8,419 bases of DNA from Mucilaginibacter sp. (GCA_025934475.1 JAICXZ010000093.1:1-8419); one strand, 5' to 3'. Positions 1 to 7,575 are shown, counted from the stretch's first letter. Numbers and translations: made by a program. Notes: generated by a model not told the origin, from the letters alone.

Positions 1-1
1 C

Positions 2-1609
2 GGCACCGACTCGGTACGATCAGTGATCGTAAATGCTAAAAATGGAAACGAAGTTGCTTCCTCGGTATTCAATTATCCGCGCTGGCAGCAGGGTAAATAC
101 TGCGACGCTCCGCAGAACCAATTTCGCCAGCACCCGCTGGATTATATAGAAGGGCTGGAGCAAACTATAAAAAACTGTATTGAAAAGGCAGGCCCTTCAA
201 TTGCGTCAGCAATAAAGGCCATTGCTGTGGATACAACAGGCTCTACACCAGTAGCGGTAAATGAAGCAGGCGTGCCGCTGGCATTGACTGCCGGTTTTGA
301 AGAAAACCCCAACGCCATGTTTGTGTTGTGGAAGGACCATACTGGCATTAAAGAAGCCGGCGAGATCAACGACCACGCTTCAAAATTTGATATCAATTAC
401 CTGCAATATGTTGGTGGCATCTACTCGTCTGAGTGGTTTTGGGCCAAATTGCTACATGTTTTAAGAACAGATGAACAGGTGCGAGCTGCATGTCATACCT
501 GGGTAGAGCATTGCGATTGGATACCTTTCCTGTTAACCGGTGGAACCTCAGCCAGCCAAATCAAACGTGGTCGCTGCTCTGCCGGGCATAAAGCACTTTG
601 GTCAGAAAAGTTTGGCGGCTATCCGCCCGACAACTTTTTTTCGTCACTTGATCCATTGTTAAAAGGCTACGCGGCGGGGCTGCCCGAAGATACTTATACT
701 TCTGATGTACAAGCTGGAACATTAAGTGCTGAGTGGGCTCAAAAACTTGGACTTTCGAAGGATGTAGTTGTCGGTGTAGGTGCCTTTGACGCCCACATGG
801 GTGCAGTAGGAGGGCAAATTGAGCCATATCACCTCAGCAAAGTAATGGGTACTTCAACCTGCGATATGCTGGTGGCGCCTGAAGCTGATTTTGAGGACAA
901 ATTGGTTAGAGGTATTTGCGGACAAGTTGATGGCTCTGTTATTCCCGGAATGATTGGGATGGAGGCAGGGCAATCGGCCTTTGGCGATACTTATGCCTGG
1001 TTTAGAAAACTATTGGAATGGCCGCTGCAATTTATAGATGATGAAAAGCTGAAAGAACAGGTTTCGGCAAAGATAATCCCGGAATTAAGTAAGCAAGCTG
1101 CTGCTTTGCCCTTGGACGAGAACGCCGAGCTGGCCATTGACTGGCTGAACGGCCGCCGTACTCCGGATGCTGACCAAGGGCTTAAGGGAGCTATAAATGG
1201 TTTGAGTTTGGGCAGTGATGCGCCACGTGTTTTCAGGGCATTAGCTGAAGCGACCTGCTTTGGGGCCAAAAATATTGTAGAGCGATTCAGGAGTGAAGGT
1301 GTTCCGGTAAAAGGCTTGATCGGCATTGGAGGGGTGGCAAAGAAATCGCCTTATATTATGCAGATGATGGCCGACGTGATGCAAATGCCTATCCGCATCC
1401 ATCAATTTGAACATACATGTGCGCTGGGGGCAGCAATGTTTGCGGCAACAGCAGCGGGCATTTATCCTAAGGTGGAAGACGCTATGGCGGCAATGGGTGG
1501 CGGTTTTGACAAAGAGTATTTCCCTGATGCTTCGAGGGCTGCTTTGTACCAGAAACGCTATGAGCGTTACCTTATGTTGGGAAAATATATTGAATATGAA
1601 AAGAAATGA
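2..1609 (+). CDS. araB: L-ribulokinase (FGGY carbohydrate kinase), 5'-truncated by window edge
   Basis: Phosphorylates L-ribulose with ATP to L-ribulose 5-phosphate in the cytoplasm, the second step of L-arabinose catabolism. The frame is open to the left edge and its first visible residues, GTDSVRS, are the N-terminal phosphate-binding loop of FGGY kinases (normally preceded by about ten residues ending in DF). The true start is therefore outside the window, and the GTG at 23 is an internal valine. 535 residues are visible, so the full protein should be near 545, against 566 in E. coli AraB. Other landmarks are VDTTGSTPV (from about 227), the WKDHT segment (about 329-343), the catalytic Asp in GAFDAHMGAVGG (Asp codon 788-790), MGTSTC as the second phosphate motif (about 848-865), and the C-terminal GIGGVAKKSPYIMQMMADVM region that contacts adenine. 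The stop overlaps araD by 4 bp (ATGA), so the two are probably translationally coupled. No frameshift is seen. Confidence 0.96.
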   Translation, partial: GTDSVRSVIVNAKNGNEVASSVFNYPRWQQGKYCDAPQNQFRQHPLDYIEGLEQTIKNCIEKAGPSIASAIKAIAVDTTGSTPVAVNEAGVPLALTAGFEENPNAMFVLWKDHTGIKEAGEINDHASKFDINYLQYVGGIYSSEWFWAKLLHVLRTDEQVRAACHTWVEHCDWIPFLLTGGTSASQIKRGRCSAGHKALWSEKFGGYPPDNFFSSLDPLLKGYAAGLPEDTYTSDVQAGTLSAEWAQKLGLSKDVVVGVGAFDAHMGAVGGQIEPYHLSKVMGTSTCDMLVAPEADFEDKLVRGICGQVDGSVIPGMIGMEAGQSAFGDTYAWFRKLLEWPLQFIDDEKLKEQVSAKIIPELSKQAAALPLDENAELAIDWLNGRRTPDADQGLKGAINGLSLGSDAPRVFRALAEATCFGAKNIVERFRSEGVPVKGLIGIGGVAKKSPYIMQMMADVMQMPIRIHQFEHTCALGAAMFAATAAGIYPKVEDAMAAMGGGFDKEYFPDASRAALYQKRYERYLMLGKYIEYEKK

Positions 1610-2301
1610 ATAAGTATCAACACATACGCGATGCGGCATATTATGCCAATATGGAACTGCCAAAGCTGAACCTTGTGGTCTTCACCTTCGGCAACGTTAG
1701 CGCTGCCGACCGCGAGCTGGGTGTATTTGCAATCAAGCCCAGCGGCGTACCTTATGCCGAGCTTTCACCAGCCAAAATGGTTATCGTTGATTTTGATGGT
1801 AACATCATTGAAGGTGATCTGAGGCCGTCGTCTGACACTAAAACACATGCGGTGCTGTATAAGCATTGGGAAATTGGTGGTATTTGCCATACGCATTCTA
1901 CCTATGCAACGGCCTGGGCACACTCACACCGGGACATTCCGATCTATGGCACTACGCATGCGGATCATAACACGGTAGACATACCTTGCGCGCCGCCCAT
2001 GGATGATGAGATGATCAAAGGCGACTACGAGTATCAAACCGGCTTCCAGATCATGAATTGCCTGAACGAAAAAGGTTTTGACTATCACGAGGTGGAGATG
2101 ATCCTGGTAGGCAATCACGCGCCGTTCACCTGGGGCAAAACAGCCGATAAAGCGGTTTACAATAGTGCCGTGCTGGAAGCGATAGCACAGATGGCTTATC
2201 TTACTGAGCAGATCAATCCGCAATGTGCACGATTAAAAGATTCGCTGATCAAAAAGCATTACGAGCGCAAGCATGGGCCGGATTCGTATTATGGTCAGTA
2301 G
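1606..2301 (+). CDS. araD: L-ribulose-5-phosphate 4-epimerase
   Basis: Converts L-ribulose 5-phosphate to D-xylulose 5-phosphate by retro-aldol/aldol chemistry, linking arabinose to the pentose phosphate pathway. It is a zinc enzyme of the class II aldolase/adducin family. At 231 residues it has the same length as E. coli AraD, and the key residues fall at almost the same numbers: His95 and His97 (in HTHS) and His171 (in NHAPFTWG) as zinc ligands, Asp77 in PSSDTKTH for E. coli Asp76, and catalytic Asp120 (THAD) and Tyr229 (near the C-terminal YYGQ). GNVSA (29-33) and KPSG (44-47) form the phosphate-binding loops. The ATG at 1606 overlaps the araB stop as ATGA, which fixes the start. There is no Shine-Dalgarno, only the A-rich end of araB. 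The downstream gap to araA is 117 bp and carries the heptamer repeat. Fuculose-phosphate aldolase is excluded by the overall match and the gene context. Confidence 0.97.
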   Translation: MNKYQHIRDAAYYANMELPKLNLVVFTFGNVSAADRELGVFAIKPSGVPYAELSPAKMVIVDFDGNIIEGDLRPSSDTKTHAVLYKHWEIGGICHTHSTYATAWAHSHRDIPIYGTTHADHNTVDIPCAPPMDDEMIKGDYEYQTGFQIMNCLNEKGFDYHEVEMILVGNHAPFTWGKTADKAVYNSAVLEAIAQMAYLTEQINPQCARLKDSLIKKHYERKHGPDSYYGQ

Positions 2302-2384
2302 GTTAGTCCATAGTCCATGGTCAATGGTTCATGATCCGTGGTTAGCAGAATTGGCATGGACTATGGTCTATCGACAATGGACAA
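2301..2384. repeat. Phased heptamer repeat with dyad symmetry between araD and araA
   Basis: From 2308 to 2342 there are five consecutive 7-bp units of consensus CCATGGT (first unit CCATAGT, last CCGTGGT). From 2353 to 2380 four units of the same family lie in the opposite orientation (CCATTGT, CGATAGA, CCATAGT, CCATGCC when read on the minus strand). The arms 2304-2319 and 2355-2370 are inverted repeats of 16 bp with one mismatch, separated by 35 bp. There is no T-tract after the dyad, so it does not look like an intrinsic terminator. Degenerate intergenic repeats of this general look are, to my recollection, common in Sphingobacteriaceae, but this was not searched. Confidence 0.75.
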
Positions 2385-2418
2385 AAGCAACAATAATATA
2401 ATTTAGCAATACAACAAT

Positions 2419-3909
2419 ATGATCGATCTAAAACAACTGGAAGTATGGTTCATCACCGGCAGCCAGGATTTATACGGCGAGGAAACACTAAAACAGGTGG
2501 CCGAACATTCGCAGCAAATAGCAAAGGCATTGGATGCTGCCAATCAAATACCGGTGCGAGTGGTTTTTAAACCTACCGTAAAATCCCCCGAAGAAATCTA
2601 TAATACCTGCCAGGAAGCTAATACTGCTAAAAACTGTATTGGTATCATCGCCTGGATGCATACGTTTTCACCAGCAAAAATGTGGATTGGTGGGTTGCGT
2701 ATCCTGCAAAAGCCAGTGTTGCACCTGCACACCCAGTTCAATCGCGACATTCCGTGGGACAGCATCGACATGGATTTTATGAACCTGAACCAGAGTGCCC
2801 ATGGCGACCGCGAATTCGGTTTCATCATGTCGCGCATGCGTTTGGAACGTAAAGTGGTAGTTGGCCACTGGCAGGATAAAGAAGTGCTGGAGCAAATTAA
2901 TGCCTGGAGTCGTGCCGCTGCAGGCTGGTACGACTGGCAAGGCGCCCGTTTTGTGCGTTTCGGCGATAACATGCGTTACGTTGCTGTTACCGACGGTGAT
3001 AAAGTAGAGGCTGAATTGAAATTTGGTTACTCGGTTAACACTCATGGCATAGGCGATCTGGTTAAAGTGATCAATGCCATCAGCGATAGCGAAATTGATA
3101 AGCTCACCGCCGAGTATGAGGAGCGCTATGCGGTAGTTGCTGCACTAAGAAAAGGCGGGGATAAGTATGGGTCGCTGCGCGATGCGGCTAAAATTGAACT
3201 TGGCCTGAAGGCATTCCTGGAGGATGGCAACTACAAAGGCTTCACAGATACTTTTGAGGATCTGCACGGCATGGTGCAATTACCGGGTATTCCTGCACAA
3301 CGATTGATGGGAGCGGGATACGGTTTTGGAGGCGAAGGCGATTGGAAAACTGCTGCGCTCGTTCGCGCAATGAAAGTCATGGGTAGCGGGTTGAAAGGTG
3401 GAAATGCCTTCATGGAAGACTATACCTACCACTTTGATCCATCGGATCCGATGGTACTGGGCTCGCACATGCTGGAAATATGCGAGTCAATTGCAGATGG
3501 AAAACCAAAATGCGAGATACATCCGTTGGGTATTGGCGGCAAGGCTGATCCGGTTCGTTTGGTTTTCAACGTTGCTGCTGGTCCCGCGCTTAATGCATCT
3601 ATCGTTGATATGGGTAATCGCTTCAGGTTATTAGTGAATGAAGTGGAAGCTGTTGCTCCTAAACATGATCTGCCGAAATTGCCAGTAGCACGTGTATTGT
3701 GGAAACCATACCCTGATATGAAAACAGGTTGCGCAGCATGGATATTGGCCGGCGGTGCGCACCATACTGGTTACAGCCAGACTTTGACTGCAGAACATAT
3801 GGCTGACTTTGCTGACATGGCCGGTATCGAATGCGTGCTCATCGGAAAAAATACCGATCTTCGCCAACTGAAAAACGAGCTCAAATGGAGCGAAGCGTAC
3901 TATAGATAA
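2419..3909 (+). CDS. araA: L-arabinose isomerase
   Basis: Isomerises L-arabinose to L-ribulose in the cytoplasm, the first step of the pathway. It is a metal-dependent (usually Mn2+) enzyme that forms a hexamer in characterised relatives. At 496 residues it matches the family length (E. coli 500). The N-terminus contains the typical [11 protein letters not shown] (10-20), and [13 protein letters not shown] (81-93) and [12 protein letters not shown] (102-113) follow. The metal-binding and catalytic set is complete: Glu306 (GGEGDWK), Glu333 (FMEDYTYH), His350 (GSHMLE) and His449 (GGAHHT), equivalent to E. coli 306, 333, 350 and 450. The start ATG at 2419 is followed directly by the conserved N-terminus. 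The leader is A/T-rich with no Shine-Dalgarno, as is usual in Bacteroidota. It lies 117 bp after araD and 104 bp before the HAD gene, both gaps occupied by heptad repeats. No separate araA promoter could be identified. Confidence 0.98.
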   Translation: MIDLKQLEVWFITGSQDLYGEETLKQVAEHSQQIAKALDAANQIPVRVVFKPTVKSPEEIYNTCQEANTAKNCIGIIAWMHTFSPAKMWIGGLRILQKPVLHLHTQFNRDIPWDSIDMDFMNLNQSAHGDREFGFIMSRMRLERKVVVGHWQDKEVLEQINAWSRAAAGWYDWQGARFVRFGDNMRYVAVTDGDKVEAELKFGYSVNTHGIGDLVKVINAISDSEIDKLTAEYEERYAVVAALRKGGDKYGSLRDAAKIELGLKAFLEDGNYKGFTDTFEDLHGMVQLPGIPAQRLMGAGYGFGGEGDWKTAALVRAMKVMGSGLKGGNAFMEDYTYHFDPSDPMVLGSHMLEICESIADGKPKCEIHPLGIGGKADPVRLVFNVAAGPALNASIVDMGNRFRLLVNEVEAVAPKHDLPKLPVARVLWKPYPDMKTGCAAWILAGGAHHTGYSQTLTAEHMADFADMAGIECVLIGKNTDLRQLKNELKWSEAYYR

Positions 3910-4000
3910 ATTCTAATTTCTAAACTCTAAATTCTAAATGATTGGTTAGCTGGTGTAACCCAAACCACCAATTAGCCAATCACTAATAACTAATCTCCAA
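3910..4000. repeat. Phased heptamer repeat with central hairpin between araA and the HAD gene
   Basis: Starting directly at the araA stop, four consecutive 7-bp units follow the pattern NNTCTAA (ATTCTAA, TTTCTAA, ACTCTAA, ATTCTAA at 3910-3937). In the same 7-bp phase, units ending in CTAA or CCAA reappear at 3973-4000 (TAGCCAA, TCACTAA, TAACTAA, TCTCCAA). Between them lies an inverted repeat with arms 3939-3955 and 3966-3982 and a 10-nt loop. Of 17 positions, 14 are Watson-Crick, two are G-U in RNA and one is a mismatch. No T-tract follows, so a terminator is unlikely. The stem could instead act on mRNA processing or stability. Confidence 0.7.
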
Positions 4001-4013
4001 ATCTCTGACCCAC

Positions 4014-4697
4014 ATGCAAGCTATCATCTTCGACCTCAACGGAACTATGATCAACGATATGGACTACCATACCCGTGGTTGGCTTTATCTTTTGAACAAT
4101 GTTTTGGGAGGGGACTTTAGCTGGGACGAGGTAAAACCGCAGATGTACGGCAAAAACCAGGAGGTCCTGGTGAGGATGTTTGGCGCGGGCAGGTTTACTG
4201 ATGAGGAAATGGAGCGTTTATCTATCGAGAAAGAGAGACGCTACCAGCAGGAGTTTTTGCCAAACCTGGCCCTGCTGCCCGGTCTTCAAGAGTTTCTTGA
4301 AAAAGCGTATCAGCTTGGTATTCCGATGGGAATTGGCTCCGCCGCTATTCCATTTAATATCGATTTTGTGTTGGATAACCTCAACATCAGGCACTATTTC
4401 AGTGCGATTGTGAGTGCAGATGACGTTATTTTAAGCAAGCCTAACCCTGAAACATTCTTAAAAGTAGCTCAACTGCTTAATGTTGAGCCGACCGAATGTT
4501 TGGTGTTCGAAGACGTTCCGAAAGGAGTTGATGCAGCTGAAAATGCGGGAATGAAAGCTGTGGTGATTACAACCACTCATGAAGCTGACGAGTTTTCTGA
4601 CAAGCAAAACGTACTCTGCTTTGCAAACGATTTTGAAGATAATGACGTTGATGCGCTGCTAGCCCGTTTTAATATTCACCGCAGTAGCGATGTTTAG
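4014..4697 (+). CDS. HAD-superfamily sugar-phosphate phosphatase/mutase-like protein (beta-phosphoglucomutase type) with Asn in motif I
   Basis: Cytoplasmic HAD hydrolase of 227 residues with an alpha-helical C1 cap between motifs I and II. Visible motifs: motif I FDLNGTMIND (6-15) with nucleophile Asp7; motif II Ser109 in GIGSAA; motif III Lys142 in SKPNPETF; motif IV Glu166-Asp167 in VFEDVPKGVDAAENAGM. His19 (DYHTRGW) matches the cap-facing histidine of beta-phosphoglucomutase, but the cap arginine of that enzyme (Arg49) seems to be Gln49 here (YGKNQE). The oddity is Asn9 where phosphatases and mutases carry the general acid/base Asp; the codon is AAC, seen directly. The gene follows araA by 104 bp on the same strand, which suggests a sugar phosphate linked to arabinose metabolism as substrate, but this is inference. 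Neither phosphatase nor mutase activity can be chosen from sequence. The start is the only ATG before motif I; no Shine-Dalgarno is seen. Confidence 0.85.
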   Translation: MQAIIFDLNGTMINDMDYHTRGWLYLLNNVLGGDFSWDEVKPQMYGKNQEVLVRMFGAGRFTDEEMERLSIEKERRYQQEFLPNLALLPGLQEFLEKAYQLGIPMGIGSAAIPFNIDFVLDNLNIRHYFSAIVSADDVILSKPNPETFLKVAQLLNVEPTECLVFEDVPKGVDAAENAGMKAVVITTTHEADEFSDKQNVLCFANDFEDNDVDALLARFNIHRSSDV

Positions 4698-4748
4698 ATA
4701 AGGCAGAATTTGAAAATTATTATTTTTTTTCGATAAAATATTAATTTG

Positions 4749-4778
4749 TTGTTTTATAAATAATTATGCATACCTTGC
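4749..4778 (+). promoter_or_regulatory. Candidate Bacteroidota-type promoter for the cold-shock gene
   Basis: TTG at 4749-4751, a 19-bp spacer, then TACCTTGC at 4771-4778, which resembles the TAnnTTTG -7 element of Bacteroidota sigma-ABfr promoters but lacks a full TTTG. The predicted start near 4784 would give a leader of only about 17 nt, far shorter than the long thermosensing leader of E. coli cspA. Confidence 0.35.
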
Positions 4779-4800
4779 CGCCTTTAAATTTTTAATTCTA

Positions 4801-4992
4801 ATGCAACACGGAACAGTAAAATTCTTCAATGCAACAAAAGGCTTCGGCTTTATCGTCCCTGATGGCGGTGGTCAAGACATTTTTGTGCATTCAACAGGCT
4901 TAATCGACGAAATTCGCGAGAACGACAAAGTCGAGTACGAAGTCGAAAGCGGTCGTAAAGGCCAAAATGCGGTAAAAGTAAAAGTTATTTAA
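4801..4992 (+). CDS. Cold-shock domain protein (CspA family)
   Basis: Small single-domain nucleic-acid-binding protein of 63 residues, one OB-fold, expected to bind single-stranded RNA or DNA in the cytoplasm and act as an RNA chaperone. RNP1 is KGFGFI (13-18) and RNP2 is DIFVH (26-30). The aromatic binding surface is present (Phe8, Phe9, Phe15, Phe17, Phe28, His30), with Phe8 replacing the tryptophan usual in E. coli CspA. The length is slightly below the 65-70 typical of the family, with nothing missing from the core. The ATG at 4801 is chosen because GTVKFFN, the first beta strand, begins three residues later. It is 103 bp after the HAD gene and has its own terminator, so it is probably a single-gene transcript. 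Whether it responds to cold cannot be told from the sequence, since many family members are constitutive. Confidence 0.97.
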   Translation: MQHGTVKFFNATKGFGFIVPDGGGQDIFVHSTGLIDEIRENDKVEYEVESGRKGQNAVKVKVI

Positions 4993-5021
4993 TCATAAAT
5001 AATATTATTACCCGAACTACT

Positions 5022-5049
5022 AGTCACAGCCGAAAGCTGTGACTTTTTT
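5022..5049 (+). terminator. Intrinsic terminator of the cold-shock gene
   Basis: Perfect 9-bp stem AGTCACAGC (5022-5030) with GCTGTGACT (5036-5044), a 5-nt loop CGAAA and a run of six T (5044-5049) continuing as GTTTT. It lies 29 bp after the stop codon. Confidence 0.92.
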
Positions 5050-5157
5050 GTTTTATAAAGCTAGGAACCAGTGGCTTAAATATTTTTTTATAGAAAGGCT
5101 AAACACTATTAATAAGGTTTTGTTAAATTTAATAGATAATTGAAAAAAACGTAAACC

Positions 5158-5544
5158 ATGAAAGACCAGGGAAAAATTATTATAGCGCTTTTAGCCGGCG
5201 CTGCAGTCGGTGCAGCGGTAGCGTTGCTGCTGGCCCCAAGCAGTGGTTCTGAACTTAGAGAAGATATCGCTGACTATTTTGATGATCTTGCCGGCACCGT
5301 GCGTGATAAGGCTGAATCGACTGCTAACAGTATTCGCGATTATAGCAACAGTGCTTTGGACAGATCAAAATCGAAATTCAGAAGCGCCGTGAACGATTTG
5401 TCAAATTACAAAGAAGGCATAGCCGACAAGGTGAGAACTAAAGCTAACAACGCCGTTGAAGCCGGCAGAGATGCCATTGAGCACGCCAAATCAAAAGCAA
5501 AAGGCGCTGCTGATGATGCGAACGACGCAATTCAAGGCGCTTAA
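5158..5544 (+). CDS. YtxH-domain membrane-anchored stress-type protein
   Basis: 128 residues. Residues 6-27 form one N-terminal membrane segment with a small-residue glycine-zipper core (AGAAVGAA, 13-20), ending in LLLAPSSGSELRED, which is the YtxH-family signature (hydrophobic helix, APxSG, then a charged helix). Residues 32-125 are predicted helical and rich in Ala, Lys, Asp and Ser, with repeating RDKAES, RTKANN and KSKAKG patterns resembling apolipoprotein or LEA-like amphipathic helices. There is no Cys and no cleavable signal peptide. The family is linked to general stress in Firmicutes (YtxH) and is common but uncharacterised in Bacteroidota. The ATG at 5158 is preceded by an A-rich stretch (TTGAAAAAAACG) and no Shine-Dalgarno. 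It is separated from the cold-shock gene by a terminator, so it should have its own promoter in 5050-5157, where I found no convincing consensus. A role in envelope or stress physiology is inference. Confidence 0.88.
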   Translation: MKDQGKIIIALLAGAAVGAAVALLLAPSSGSELREDIADYFDDLAGTVRDKAESTANSIRDYSNSALDRSKSKFRSAVNDLSNYKEGIADKVRTKANNAVEAGRDAIEHAKSKAKGAADDANDAIQGA

Positions 5545-5563
5545 GTAAATTTTAAATCAAAAA

Positions 5564-5600
5564 AATAAGGCCCCGGGATCCCCGGGGCCTTTCTTATTTT
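5564..5600. terminator. Bidirectional GC-rich terminator between convergent genes
   Basis: An 11-bp perfect stem, 5567-5577 (AAGGCCCCGGG) with 5581-5591, and a 3-nt loop ATC. It is flanked by an A-tract on the left and a T-rich tail (TTTCTTATTTT) on the right, so each strand gives a stem followed by U residues. It sits between the ytxH-like gene stop (5544) and the stop of the minus-strand peptidase (5612) and can serve both. Confidence 0.92.
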
Positions 5601-5611
5601 AATGGATATCA

Positions 5612-7486
5612 TCAATTGGCGGACCAGCTGTTATTGCTTTCGTCTGCATCCATAAAAATGCCGCCGTCCAATTTGATAGATTTGATCGCCTTGGCAGTCT
5701 TGATGATGATAACCGTTTGTTTCTGATTTTTCTGCCAGCAAGCAGAAGTTTCGTGGAAACTATCTGTTTTACCGTCAGCGTAAACCACCTTCACGTCATA
5801 CGGCGCAGCAAAGCCGCCAATATTGCTTACATCTAATTTATATTCGCCAATAGTTTTGGTTACTTTGGTTAAGGCAAGGTCGATATAGCCATTAGTAAAG
5901 AACCAGTTATTGAAGAACCAGTTCAGGTCTTTTCCCGATCCGCTGTTCATCGAGTTAAAATAATCCCATGGAATCGGGTGCTTGCCATGCCAGTTATCCA
6001 TATAGGTATGTAGTGCCTTTTTGAACAAGGCATCGCCCAGCATATCTTTCAACGCGAGGTAGCTTAGTGACGGCTTACCATACTCATTGTTCCCTAAACC
6101 GCCTCTTAATTCAGTGCCCTGAGTAATAATCGGCATATCTTCTGCTGTCGACGGGTCATGGATCCAGCCATTTATCCTGAACTGTTTATACAATGTTTCG
6201 GCTTTCTCTTTTCCCACTTCGGCAGTACCAATCAGCAACTCGAGCGTAGTGGCCCAGCCTTCGTCCATAAATCCGTAGCGGGTTTCGTTGATGCCCATAT
6301 AGAATGGGAAATAAGTATGCGCTATTTCGTGATCCTGTACAAATTGGGCAAAGTGAATATCGCCGGTGTGGCTATCATTTACCATCATCGGGTATTCCAT
6401 ATCAGCATAACCCTGGAAGGCAGTCATTTTAGGGAAAGGGTAGGGAACTCCGGGCCAGTTATTTGAGAACCAGCTTAGTGAGTTTCTGCCAAATTGAACC
6501 GAGTGGTGGAAGTCCTCAGATTTATCCGGGAATGCAGCCTGCATGCTCGAACGACGACCTGTCGCCTTGTCAACAACCACACTTGCAGCGTCCCAATCAT
6601 AAGTGTCGCTTATGCCTACTGCCATATCGCTCACATAGTTGGCTTTCCAGGTCCAGGTATTCATATCGTTTTGGACGGTTACTTTCCTGCCCTTTGTATC
6701 TTCTGGTGTTACGATGTGAATGGTTGAGTCGCTGGTCATCGATTTTTCAAGACGGGCCGCATATTCCGGCTGCAATACTTGTTTTGGATTTTGCAGCGTG
6801 CCGGTCGCCCAAACGATGTAGTTTTTGGGCACTGTAACGTTAAGGGTATAATCGTTAAAGTCATTATAGAACTCCAGCGCGTCGATGAATTCTGTTCTGT
6901 CCCATCCAGCATAATCATCATATACGCCCACGCGCGGATAAAAATAGGCGAGGTAGAATGAGGTTGAATCTATCACACCTTCGCGGCCCTGGCCAGTTAC
7001 CAATTGGTAATGCCATGTTAGATCCAGCGTTACGGAATCGTGCGGCATTAACGGTTTTGGCAGGCTCACACCCTGGTTGGTCGATACGCTTTTATTGTTC
7101 CAGTTTAGCTGTTTGCCGTCAGCTTTGATAGCATCAACCTGTACGCCATCCGATAAGTAGTTGGCCCCTGAGCCAAAGAAGCGAGCGGCTCCGGGCTTAT
7201 GAATGTTCATGATCAGCTTAAAATTCAATCTTTTCAGCGTATCCGGACTATTGTTGATGTAAGTGATTTGCTCGGTACCTTTTACATCACGATTTGGCGG
7301 AGCCACAGTTACAGAGATATTATAGCGGCCGAAATTTTGCCAGTAATTTTTACCGGGTTTGCCATCGAGTGAACGGGTGCCCTTTTGATAAGCCTTTTTT
7401 ATGTCGCGCGGCATATAAAGGTCCTGGGCATTTGCCTGCTGCAGAATGAAGAGAAGCAGGCAAGATAAAATGGTGGATTTTAGCAT
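5612..7486 (-). CDS. Secreted M1-family zinc metallopeptidase (gluzincin)
   Basis: 624 residues. The N-terminus is a Sec signal peptide with hydrophobic core ILSCLLLFIL and a likely cleavage after Ala20 (ANA/Q). No lipobox Cys follows, and no C-terminal sorting domain is seen, so it is probably periplasmic. Order: beta-rich N-terminal M1 saddle domain (about 50-290), catalytic domain (about 320-520), and a beta-rich C-terminal segment (about 535-617). The zinc site is complete: His386-Glu387-Ile-Ala-His390, then 18 residues to Glu409 in MDEGWA. Tyr469 in NEYGKPS is the likely transition-state tyrosine. The usual exopeptidase motif GxMEN is altered to ADMEYPMM (361-368), as in a known-looking subgroup, so strict aminopeptidase activity is uncertain. 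The ATG at 7486 is chosen because it starts the signal peptide. There is no operon partner: the stop faces the YtxH-domain gene (ytxH-like) across a shared terminator, and 226 bp separate it from the upstream gene. Confidence 0.93.
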   Translation of the reverse strand: MLKSTILSCLLLFILQQANAQDLYMPRDIKKAYQKGTRSLDGKPGKNYWQNFGRYNISVTVAPPNRDVKGTEQITYINNSPDTLKRLNFKLIMNIHKPGAARFFGSGANYLSDGVQVDAIKADGKQLNWNNKSVSTNQGVSLPKPLMPHDSVTLDLTWHYQLVTGQGREGVIDSTSFYLAYFYPRVGVYDDYAGWDRTEFIDALEFYNDFNDYTLNVTVPKNYIVWATGTLQNPKQVLQPEYAARLEKSMTSDSTIHIVTPEDTKGRKVTVQNDMNTWTWKANYVSDMAVGISDTYDWDAASVVVDKATGRRSSMQAAFPDKSEDFHHSVQFGRNSLSWFSNNWPGVPYPFPKMTAFQGYADMEYPMMVNDSHTGDIHFAQFVQDHEIAHTYFPFYMGINETRYGFMDEGWATTLELLIGTAEVGKEKAETLYKQFRINGWIHDPSTAEDMPIITQGTELRGGLGNNEYGKPSLSYLALKDMLGDALFKKALHTYMDNWHGKHPIPWDYFNSMNSGSGKDLNWFFNNWFFTNGYIDLALTKVTKTIGEYKLDVSNIGGFAAPYDVKVVYADGKTDSFHETSACWQKNQKQTVIIIKTAKAIKSIKLDGGIFMDADESNNSWSAN

Positions 7487-7575
7487 GATAAAATAAATTT
7501 GCGAAAATTAAGCATTCTTTGCCCACTTATCTATGTGTTAAAATCATCAATATGGAAGCGAGGCCGATGAAAATT

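Noticed and set aside
23..25. GTG at 23 as the start of ribulokinase
   Set aside because: The seven codons before it read GTDSVRS, the conserved FGGY N-terminal loop, so the gene continues left of the window.
1241..1663. 140-codon minus-strand open frame across the araB-araD junction
   Set aside because: It is antisense to two well-conserved enzymes, shows no recognisable domain, and its existence follows from their codon use.
2301..2384. CRISPR-like array
   Set aside because: The units are only 7 bp, contiguous without spacers, and partly inverted.
4708..4740. Terminator after the HAD gene (run of eight T at 4723-4730)
   Set aside because: There is no stable stem before the T run; only a five-pair A/T stem can be drawn.
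5064..5102. ECF-type promoter (GGAACC with downstream GGCTAA) ahead of the ytxH-like gene
   Set aside because: The two elements are 28 bp apart, too far for the 15-17 bp needed, and no standard TAnnTTTG element is clear either.
5569..5589. Polylinker-like CCCGGGATCC sequence suggesting vector contamination
   Set aside because: It is part of a perfectly symmetric stem with A/T flanks exactly between two convergent stops, which is a natural bidirectional terminator.
7503..7510. TAATTTTC on the minus strand as -7 element of the M1 peptidase
   Set aside because: It lacks the final G and has no TTG within 17-23 bp upstream; too weak to list as a feature.
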